Below, piece after piece: positions 1 to 7,183 of a stretch of DNA of 7,183 nt. The DNA is taken from the NCBI GenBank assembly GCA_023392225.1, contig JAEVZM010000172.1:1-7183 (forward strand). Reading direction: 5' to 3'. The position numbers and the translations under genes are program-made. The stretch comes from Pseudomonadota bacterium (GTDB lineage: Bacteria; Pseudomonadota; Alphaproteobacteria; Rhizobiales; Kaistiaceae). Each line of letters starts with the position of its first letter. Position 1 is the stretch's first letter. The notes beneath the pieces were generated by a model that saw only the letters and a list, made by a program, of their open reading frames with translations, was not told where the DNA came from and made no database searches.

Positions 1-1182
1 ATCCGCAAGATCCCCGAAGCGGATGCCAGCCAGCGCCTGCGCGCGGCAGACATGGATCTGCGCCTGCGCGATTCCCGGGTGCGGGAGCTCGAGGCGATCC
101 TCGACACCGCCACCGACGGCGTCGTCCTGATCGAGGGCGACGGCCGCATCGCCGGGCTCAACCACACTGCCGAGGCGCTGTTCGGCGTCGACAGCCGCGA
201 CGTGACCGGTGCCGCCTTCACCGACCTTCTCGCCGAGGAGAGCCGGCGCGCGGCGATCGACTACATCGACGGCCTCTCGGCCAATGGCGTCGCCAGCGTC
301 CTCAATGACGGTCGCGAGGTGATCGGCAAGGCGCCGCGCGGCGGCCTCATCCCGCTGTTCATGACCATTGGCCGGCTCGGCGAGGCGGGCAAGTACTGCG
401 CGGTGCTGCGCGACATCACGCACTGGAAGAACGTCGAGGTCGAGCTGATCGCCGCGCGGCGCACGGCCGAGGCCGCCAACGCCCAGAAGTCGGAGTTCCT
501 CGCCAAGATCAGCCACGAGATCCGGACCCCGCTCAACGCCATCATCGGCTTCTCCGAGGTGATGATGGAGGAGCGCTTCGGGCCGATCGGCAGCGACCGC
601 TACCGGAGCTACCTGCGGGACATCCACGTCTCGGGCGAGCACCTGATGAGCCTGATCAACGACCTGCTCGACCTGTCCAAGGTCGAGGCCGGCAAGCTCG
701 ACCTGAACTTCGAGGCGGTTTCGCTCAACGAGGTCATCCGCGACGTCGTCGCGCTGATGCAGCCGCAGGCCAACCGCGAGCGGATCATCATCCGGACCTC
801 GCTGTCGACCGGCCTTCCCAACGTCGTCGCCGATGTCCGCTCGCTCCGCCAGATTCTCCTCAATCTCCTCTCCAACGCGATCAAGTTCACCCGCTCCGGC
901 GGCCAGGTGATCGTCGCCACCGCGCTCGAGGAGAACGGCGAGGTGGTGATCCGCATCCGCGACACCGGCATCGGCATGAGCGTGGGCGACATCGACACCG
1001 CGATGAAGCCGTTCCGGCAGGTGACGACCTCGGGCCGCGCCCGCGAGGGCACCGGCCTCGGCCTGCCGCTCACCAAGGCGTTGGTCGAGGCCAACCGGGC
1101 GAGCTTCGCCATCGACAGCGTCCCCAACCAGGGCACGCTGGTCCGCGTCACCTTCCCCACCACGCGGGTGCTCGCCGGCTGA
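1..1182 (+). CDS. PAS-domain sensor histidine kinase, PleC/DivJ/PdhS-like (5' partial)
   Basis: The frame is open from base 1, so the start lies upstream and the ATG at 52 is probably internal; 393 residues are visible. Codons about 27-140 form a PAS sensory domain (ATDGVVLIEGDGRIAGLN, ending CAVLRDIT). A short helical linker follows, then the dimerisation/phosphoacceptor domain with SHEIRTPLNAIIGFSE, whose histidine is codon 172 (bases 514-516). The HATPase_c domain has an N box (LLNLLSNAIKFT, Asn codon 292), a G1 box DTGIGMS (from codon 321) and a G2 box GTGLGLPL (from codon 350). All residues needed for autophosphorylation are present. No receiver domain follows, so the phosphate must go to a separate regulator. 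The FSEVMMEERFGPIG stretch after the H box is typical of the alphaproteobacterial PleC/DivJ/PdhS group, which acts on the cell-cycle regulator DivK; that partner is inference. The protein ends just before a hairpin. It is soluble in the visible part; any membrane or further PAS segments would lie upstream. Confidence 0.93.
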   Translation: MRKIPEADASQRLRAADMDLRLRDSRVRELEAILDTATDGVVLIEGDGRIAGLNHTAEALFGVDSRDVTGAAFTDLLAEESRRAAIDYIDGLSANGVASVLNDGREVIGKAPRGGLIPLFMTIGRLGEAGKYCAVLRDITHWKNVEVELIAARRTAEAANAQKSEFLAKISHEIRTPLNAIIGFSEVMMEERFGPIGSDRYRSYLRDIHVSGEHLMSLINDLLDLSKVEAGKLDLNFEAVSLNEVIRDVVALMQPQANRERIIIRTSLSTGLPNVVADVRSLRQILLNLLSNAIKFTRSGGQVIVATALEENGEVVIRIRDTGIGMSVGDIDTAMKPFRQVTTSGRAREGTGLGLPLTKALVEANRASFAIDSVPNQGTLVRVTFPTTRVLAG

Positions 1183-1202
1183 AGGCGGCCTGAGCCGCCT
1201 TC
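1181..1202. terminator. Hairpin between convergent genes, possible bidirectional terminator
   Basis: GAAGGCGGC at 1181-1189 pairs perfectly with GCCGCCTTC at 1194-1202 around a CTGA loop, giving a 9-bp GC-rich stem. The left arm starts inside the kinase TGA stop (1180-1182). The hairpin lies in the 35-base gap before the aacS stop, so it could serve both genes. It has no run of T after it on either strand, so a classical intrinsic terminator is not proven. Confidence 0.5.
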
Positions 1203-1217
1203 GTCACGCTTCCTTCG

Positions 1218-3176
<1,959 letters not shown>

Positions 3177-3184
3177 AGGCAGAG

Positions 3185-3188
3185 CTCC
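3185..3188 (-). promoter_or_regulatory. Ribosome binding site deciding the aacS GTG start
   Basis: On the minus strand GGAG (3188 to 3185) lies 8 bases before the GTG at 3176-3174. This is better placed than the AAGGG (3228-3224) that sits 5 bases before the alternative TTG at 3218-3216, and it supports the shorter protein. Confidence 0.5.
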
Positions 3189-3226
3189 GGAAACGTCTGG
3201 GATGGAGGGAAGATTCAAGAAATCCC

Positions 3227-3255
3227 TTGCGGATGCGGGGATTCCTTCCTATCCG
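3227..3255 (+). promoter_or_regulatory. Possible sigma-70-type promoter for the asmA-like gene
   Basis: TTGCGG at 3227-3232, preceded by C as in alphaproteobacterial -35 boxes, is followed after 17 bases by TATCCG at 3250-3255. Both hexamers match the consensus only in part, but spacing and location, 34 bases before the ATG at 3289, are suitable. On the opposite strand a near-consensus CTTGACT (3272 to 3266) could be the -35 of the aacS promoter, although I see no convincing -10 at the right distance. This is pattern matching only. Confidence 0.3.
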
Positions 3256-3288
3256 GGGGCCGGCTAGTCAAGAGGCGAACAGCGCAAT

Positions 3289-5139
3289 ATGGCAGCGTCA
3301 GGGTCCCGCGGCACCAGACGGCTCGCGATCGTTGTGCTTGCAGTCGTGGCGGTGATCGGCGCGATCGCCGTTGCGGTGCCGTTCCTGATCTCGAGCGACG
3401 TCGTCAAGAAGCGGATCTCCGACCAGATCACCCACTGGACCGGCCGGCAGTTCACCTTCAGCGGCGATGCCAAGCTTCGTCTGTTCCCGTATCTCACCGT
3501 GCGGCTGCAGGACGCCAAGCTCGCCAATCCCGGTGGCAAGGGCGCCTTCATCTCGGTCGGCAACATGACCGGGAAGCTCGAGATCCTGCCGCTGCTCGCG
3601 GGCCGCCTCGAGTTCGCCGAGTTCCGGCTGGCGAGTCCGACCATCGCGCTCCGGGTCGATGCCGACGGCCAGCCGAACTGGATTCTCGACCAGGGCGTCG
3701 TCGGCACGCTCGCCTCGAAGGGCGATTCGGAGCTGCCGGGCGACGACCTCGAGCCGCCCACGCCCCGGGCCGGCATCGGCCTCGGCCGGTTCCTGATCCG
3801 CAATGCCACCGTCACCTATGACGATGCCCGCAACGGCATGAGCGAGACGTTCTCCGACGCGACCGTCGACCTCAACTGGAAGAGCACGATCGACGCCGCG
3901 AACGGCAAGGGCAAGTTCACCTGGCGCGGGCAGCCGGTCTCCTTCACCGGCGAGATCGGGGCGCCGCTGACCTTGCTCGCCGGGGGCGATTCCCCGCTTC
4001 GGCTGACGGTCGAGGCGGCCCCCGCCAACGCCTCCTTCGATGGTGTCGCCCGTCAGTTCGACGGCATGCAGCTCGAGGGCAATACCAGCCTGACGGTGCC
4101 CTCCGTCGCCGATCTGGCGGCGTGGCTCGGCGCGCCGCTCGGCGACCGCCAGCTGATCGGCTCGGCCGCGATCACCGGCGTGATGTCCTGGTTCGCCGCG
4201 ACGCTGAATTTCAGTCACGCCAATGTCGACATCGACGGCAATGTCGGCGAGGGCGCGCTGACCGCGACGCTGAAGGACGGCAAGCCGAGCATCCAGGGCA
4301 CGCTCGATTTCGCCCGCTTCGACTTCGCGCCGCAGATCGCCGCGGTGACGAGGTCGCTCGACCCGGACGGGGCATGGCGGAACGCCCCGGTCGACCTGCC
4401 GATCGTCCGCTCGGCCGATCTAGACCTTCGCCTGTCGGCCGGGCAGGCGAGCGTCGGCAATACCGAGATCGGCCCGCTTGCCGCGAGCGTCCTGGTCAAG
4501 GACGGCGTGCTGCTGGCGGAAGTCGGCGAGGCCCATCTCGGCCCTGGCGAGATCGAGGCGAGCCTCCGTGCGACCGAGGCCGCCGGCACCCTTGCCGCGA
4601 CCGCCTCGGCCAAGGGCGACGATGTCGCCATCGAGACCATCGCCGCTCTCTTCGGCCTCTCCGGCATCACCGGCATCGGCGAGGTCTCGGCCGAGCTTTC
4701 CGGCGAGGGCGCGACCTGGGGGGCGTTCATTGCCGACCTTGCCGGGACGCTAAGCGTCGAGCTCGCCAACGGCGCCGTCACCGGCATCGATCTCGGCCTC
4801 ATCCCCGGGGCGCTCGCCGGCGAGGGGGCGCCTACGCCGATGACCGGGAGCACCGGCTATGGCAGCCTGACGGGGAACGTCACGGTGGCGAGCGGCCTTC
4901 TCGCCACCGACGACCTTGCGCTCGAGTCTTCCGCCTACGACCTCGCCCTAGTCGGCAAGGTCGCGCTGGCCGGGCCGACAGTCCAGGCGCGGGGCGTGCT
5001 GCCGCTTCGCGCCGACCCCCCGAGCGACGTCCCCTTCCTGGTCGATGGGCCGCTTGCCGCGCCGACCTTCGAGCCCGACCTCGGGGCGACCCTGCCGCGC
5101 GATCCCTCCGGCGAGATCGGCGGCACCTCCGGCGGCTGA
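3289..5139 (+). CDS. AsmA-family envelope protein
   Basis: A 616-residue protein, almost the length of E. coli AsmA (617). Residues about 11-33 (RLAIVVLAVVAVIGAIAVAV and following) form one N-terminal membrane segment after a short basic stretch, so the rest probably lies in the periplasm. The AsmA N-terminal pattern follows: a helix with KKRISDQITHWTGR, then GDAKLRLFPYLTVRL (59-73), DAKLANP, the PLLAGRLEFAEFRLASP strand repeat and DADGQPNW (124-131). The C-terminal part carries the AsmA signature GEGATWGAFIADLAGTLSV, then IDLGLIPGAL and a beta-rich end with LVDGPLAAPTFEPD. Family members are bridge-like proteins of repeated beta strands linked to phospholipid movement and outer-membrane assembly; the exact role here is inference. 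The ATG at 3289 is the only usable start, because an in-frame TAG lies at 3265-3267. Its ribosome site is poor (AGAGG at 3271-3275, 13 bases away). The glycine-rich tail has no second membrane anchor. Confidence 0.9.
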   Translation: MAASGSRGTRRLAIVVLAVVAVIGAIAVAVPFLISSDVVKKRISDQITHWTGRQFTFSGDAKLRLFPYLTVRLQDAKLANPGGKGAFISVGNMTGKLEILPLLAGRLEFAEFRLASPTIALRVDADGQPNWILDQGVVGTLASKGDSELPGDDLEPPTPRAGIGLGRFLIRNATVTYDDARNGMSETFSDATVDLNWKSTIDAANGKGKFTWRGQPVSFTGEIGAPLTLLAGGDSPLRLTVEAAPANASFDGVARQFDGMQLEGNTSLTVPSVADLAAWLGAPLGDRQLIGSAAITGVMSWFAATLNFSHANVDIDGNVGEGALTATLKDGKPSIQGTLDFARFDFAPQIAAVTRSLDPDGAWRNAPVDLPIVRSADLDLRLSAGQASVGNTEIGPLAASVLVKDGVLLAEVGEAHLGPGEIEASLRATEAAGTLAATASAKGDDVAIETIAALFGLSGITGIGEVSAELSGEGATWGAFIADLAGTLSVELANGAVTGIDLGLIPGALAGEGAPTPMTGSTGYGSLTGNVTVASGLLATDDLALESSAYDLALVGKVALAGPTVQARGVLPLRADPPSDVPFLVDGPLAAPTFEPDLGATLPRDPSGEIGGTSGG

Positions 5140-5144
5140 GCCGC
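5132..5144. terminator. Small hairpin overlapping the asmA-like stop codon
   Basis: GCGGC (5132-5136) and GCCGC (5140-5144) pair around the TGA stop codon, followed on the plus strand by TTCTCC. The stem is only 5 bp, extendable by one G-U pair. It sits in the 20-base gap between two convergent genes, where a terminator would be expected, but the loop is tight and there is no T run. Confidence 0.25.
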
Positions 5145-5159
5145 TTCTCCCCCCGACGG

Positions 5160-5978
5160 TCAGCGGCCGGCTGCTGCCAGGCGCTCCGCTCGCTCGCGCT
5201 CGACCTCGCGGCGCTTGGTGACGATCGAGGCGATGATCACCCCGGTGGCGACGAGGCCGATCAGGATCGTGCTCACCGCGTTGATCTCCGGCGTCACCCC
5301 CAGCCGTACCTGGCTGTAGATCTTCATCGGCAGGGTGGTCGCCCCCGGCCCGGTGGTGAAGCTCGCGATCACCAGGTCGTCGAGAGACAGGGTGAAGGCG
5401 AGCATCCAGCCAGCGACGACGGCGGGCGCAATAAGGGGAAGGGTGACGACGAAGAAGGTCTTGAGCGGCGGGCAGCCAAGGTCGAGCGCCGCCTCCTCGA
5501 GGCTCCGGTCGAAGGTCACCAGCCGCGACTGCACGACGACGGCGACGAAGCACATCGAGAAGGTGATGTGGGCGAGGACGATGGTCCAGAACCCGCGGGC
5601 GAAGCCGATGGCGACGAAGAGGAGGAGGAGCGACAGGCCGGTGATGACGTCCGGCATGACCAGCGGCGCATAGACCATGCCCGAGAACAGCGAGCGCCCG
5701 CGGAACCGCCCGTAGCGGGTGAGGGCGATGGCCGCGAGCGTGCCGAGGACGGTGGCGACGCTGGCCGAGATCAGCGCGACGCGGAGCGTCACCCAGGCGG
5801 CGTCGAGGAGCGCCTGGTTCCGGAACAGCTCGGCGTACCACTGGGTCGAGAACCCGCCCCAGACCGTGACGAGCTTGGAGGCGTTGAACGAGTAGATCAC
5901 GAGGAGAAGGATCGGCAGGTAGAGGAACGCCATGCCGAGCGTCACCGAGGTGACGTTGAACCACGACGTGCGCCTCAT
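5160..5978 (-). CDS. potI: Putrescine/spermidine ABC transporter permease PotI
   Basis: The second inner-membrane permease of a polyamine importer, 272 residues (E. coli PotI has 281). It opens with MRRTSWFNVT and a first membrane segment at about 13-30. The PotI-like stretch YSFNASKLVTVWGGFSTQWY follows, then segments at about 65-88, 101-123, 132-150, 181-206 and 234-253. The coupling loop that docks on the ATPase is EEAALDLGCPP...LPLIAPAVVAG (161-190), with the conserved EAA and G. APLVMPDVITGLSLLLLF and FTLSLDDLVIASF are near-identical to E. coli PotI as I recall it. About 8 residues are missing relative to E. coli between segments 3 and 4, which accounts for the shorter length. The start is fixed by a perfect AGGAGG 7 bases upstream and by the ATGA overlap with potH. 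The same frame stays open far upstream into the potH region, but that part is out-of-frame potH and not protein. The C-terminus is basic and charged. Confidence 0.94.
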   Translation of the reverse strand: MRRTSWFNVTSVTLGMAFLYLPILLLVIYSFNASKLVTVWGGFSTQWYAELFRNQALLDAAWVTLRVALISASVATVLGTLAAIALTRYGRFRGRSLFSGMVYAPLVMPDVITGLSLLLLFVAIGFARGFWTIVLAHITFSMCFVAVVVQSRLVTFDRSLEEAALDLGCPPLKTFFVVTLPLIAPAVVAGWMLAFTLSLDDLVIASFTTGPGATTLPMKIYSQVRLGVTPEINAVSTILIGLVATGVIIASIVTKRREVERERAERLAAAGR

Positions 5979-6961
5979 CGCGCGGCCTCCTGGCGCTTGG
6001 CTTCCATGTTCTGGAACAGGACGATGGGGATGACGAGGATGAGGAGGAGGATCACCGCGACGGCGGACGCGAGCGGCCAGTCGCGGTTGTTGAAGAACTC
6101 CGACCACAGCGTCTTGCCGATCATCAGCGTATCCGAGCCGCCGAGGAGGTCGGGGATCACGAACTCGCCGGTGACCGGGATGAACACGAGGAAGCAGCCG
6201 GCGACGACGCCGGGCAGCGACAGCGGGATGGTGATCTTCCAGAAGGCCCGGACCGGCGGGCAGCCGAGGTCGGCCGCCGCCTCGAGGAGGGTGTGGTCCA
6301 TCCGCTCCAGCGCCGCATAGAGCGGCAGCACCATGAACGGCAGGTAGGAATAGACGATGCCGATATAGACCGCCCAGTTGGTGTTGAGGATGGTCAGCGG
6401 GTCGTCGATCACCCCGATGGAGAGCAGGAGCTGGTTGAGCAGGCCCTCCTTCTTGAGGATACCGATCCAGGCGTAGACGCGGATCAGGAACGAGGTCCAG
6501 AACGGCAGGATCACGAGCATCACCAGCGTCGCCTGCCAGCGCTTCGGCGCCCGCGCCATGCCATAGGCGATCGGATAGGCGACGATCAGCGTCAGCAGCG
6601 TCGAGACCGCCGCGATCCAGAGGCTCGAGAGGTAGGCATCGAGATAGAGGTTGTCCTCGGTCAGCCAGACGTAGTTGTCGACCGTGAACTCCTGGATCGC
6701 CGCCCACAGCCCGGCGAGGCCGTCGGCGAGGCTGAGCACCGGCGTATAGGGCGGCTGCGCCACCGCCGACATCGAGAACGAGATTTTCAGGACGATCAGG
6801 AATGGCACCAGGAACAGCGCCACCAGCCACAGATAGGGCACCGCGACCACGATCCAGCGGGCGAGGCCGCTTCGCTCGCGCGGCGCGGGCTTCGGCACCG
6901 GTTTCGGCGTGGGCCGCCGGGCGCGGCGGGGGGCAGGCGGGGCTGCGTCGCGTGTCGTCAT
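5975..6961 (-). CDS. potH: Putrescine/spermidine ABC transporter permease PotH
   Basis: The first permease of the same importer, 328 residues (E. coli PotH has 317). Residues 1-30 form a Pro/Arg/Lys-rich cytoplasmic extension (PAPRRARRPTPKPVPKPAPR). Six membrane segments follow at about 36-60, 110-136, 146-168, 197-218, 248-272 and 297-317. PFWTSFLIRVYAWIGIL (153-169) and the coupling loop LEAAADLGCPPVRAFWKITI (226-245) are typical of PotB/PotH proteins. The match to PotH is strongest at GEFVIPDLLGGSDTLMIGK (265-283) and EFFNNRDWPLASAVA (288-302). The protein should pair with PotI in the membrane and use an ATPase (PotG) and a periplasmic binding protein (PotF), neither visible here. The ATG at 6961 overlaps the stop of the upstream gene (ATGA). 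AGGA touches the ATG directly, too close for a normal ribosome site, so translation probably relies on coupling. A GTG at 6898 (codon 22) is a less likely start with no ribosome site. Confidence 0.95.
   Translation of the reverse strand: MTTRDAAPPAPRRARRPTPKPVPKPAPRERSGLARWIVVAVPYLWLVALFLVPFLIVLKISFSMSAVAQPPYTPVLSLADGLAGLWAAIQEFTVDNYVWLTEDNLYLDAYLSSLWIAAVSTLLTLIVAYPIAYGMARAPKRWQATLVMLVILPFWTSFLIRVYAWIGILKKEGLLNQLLLSIGVIDDPLTILNTNWAVYIGIVYSYLPFMVLPLYAALERMDHTLLEAAADLGCPPVRAFWKITIPLSLPGVVAGCFLVFIPVTGEFVIPDLLGGSDTLMIGKTLWSEFFNNRDWPLASAVAVILLLILVIPIVLFQNMEAKRQEAAR
5986..5991 (-). promoter_or_regulatory. Consensus ribosome binding site for potI
   Basis: AGGAGG on the minus strand (5991 to 5986) lies 7 bases before the potI ATG at 5978 and is embedded in the last codons of potH. 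It fixes the potI start and excludes longer versions of the same frame. Confidence 0.8.
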
Positions 6962-7183
6962 TCCTGAAGACTAGCATCGGGATCGTAGGGACTGCCATCG
7001 TCCTGATGCGGTGCGAGATCGCCTTTTCGCCGGAGGTGCGGGGCGACGACGTGCCGGAGCCAGAAGCCGTAGGCCGTGCCGTCCCCAGCGTGACCGTCCG
7101 AATCCGCGCCGGCCTCGATCCGGGCCAGCGCCGCCCGCTCGGCGGCGGGGAAGCGGCGGTTGTCGTCGCGGGCCCCGGGGCCG
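6958..7183 (-). CDS. Unrecognised protein, C-terminal 74 residues (5' partial)
   Basis: Reading leftward from base 7182, one frame is open to a TGA at 6960-6958, with its start beyond the right edge. The visible residues include RRFPAAERAALARIEAG, then GTAYGFWLRHVVAPHLRR and an acidic tail ending DPDASLQE. The stop overlaps the potH ATG as ATGA, which is the main reason for choosing this frame. The composition (mixed charged and hydrophobic residues, alanine-rich helices) also looks protein-like, while a competing frame is arginine/proline-rich and ends at a TAG (6973-6971). I do not recognise the family. It does not resemble the C-terminus of the PotG ATPase or of the PotF binding protein, the genes normally found before potH. 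There is no membrane segment. It could be a small soluble accessory protein of the operon or the end of a larger unrelated enzyme. Confidence 0.65.
   Translation of the reverse strand, partial: GPGARDDNRRFPAAERAALARIEAGADSDGHAGDGTAYGFWLRHVVAPHLRRKGDLAPHQDDGSPYDPDASLQE

Noticed and set aside
52..54. ATG as the start of the sensor kinase
   Set aside because: The frame is open back to base 1 with coding-like sequence, and the region before ATG lacks a ribosome site, so the gene probably begins outside the window.
3298..4218. A 306-codon minus-strand frame antisense to the asmA-like gene
   Set aside because: Composition is that of an antisense shadow and there is no independent evidence for expression.
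4122..6320. A 732-codon plus-strand open frame crossing the end of the asmA-like gene and running antisense to potI and part of potH
   Set aside because: Its translation is arginine-, glycine- and aspartate-rich with no domain, and it overlaps three well-supported genes. It is a by-product of high GC at third codon positions.
6293..6967. A 224-codon plus-strand frame antisense to potH
   Set aside because: It is His/Arg/Asp/Gln-rich without motifs and sits opposite a strongly supported permease.
5160..6998. A 612-codon minus-strand frame that would extend PotI at its N-terminus
   Set aside because: Only the last 272 codons are PotI. The upstream part is the potH region read out of frame and lacks membrane segments; the perfect ribosome site at 5986-5991 fixes the real start.

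Overview
The window looks like ordinary chromosomal DNA from a GC-rich alphaproteobacterium, most likely of the Hyphomicrobiales (Rhizobiales) type. This is inferred from the very high GC at third codon positions, from a PleC/DivJ/PdhS-like cell-cycle-type histidine kinase C-terminus, and from an acetoacetyl-CoA synthetase of the kind used with polyhydroxybutyrate metabolism. No rRNA, tRNA, CRISPR array, insertion sequence, integrase or toxin-antitoxin pair was found. I found no sign of a novel multigene system.

Layout from left to right: (1) bases 1-1182, plus strand, the C-terminal 393 residues of a PAS-containing sensor histidine kinase whose 5' end lies outside the window. (2) A 35-base convergent gap with a perfect 9-bp hairpin that begins inside the kinase stop codon. 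(3) 1218-3176 (or to 3218 if a TTG start is used), minus strand, acetoacetyl-CoA synthetase. (4) A divergent intergenic region of about 110 bases. (5) 3289-5139, plus strand, an AsmA-family envelope protein. (6) A 20-base convergent gap with a second, weaker hairpin of similar sequence. (7) 5160-5978 and 5975-6961, minus strand, the putrescine-type ABC permease pair PotI and PotH, overlapping by ATGA. (8) 6958-7183, minus strand, the 3' end of an unrecognised gene that overlaps potH by another ATGA.

The three right-hand minus-strand genes form a tightly coupled operon read from right to left. The usual partners, PotF (binding protein) and PotG (ATPase), are not in view and would be expected upstream, beyond base 7183. 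The kinase, AacS, AsmA and pot genes have no obvious shared pathway; they are neighbouring independent units arranged convergently and divergently. No stretch over 300 bases lacks a gene; the longest non-coding gap is 3177-3288. The least explained part of the window is the unrecognised gene tail at the right edge.
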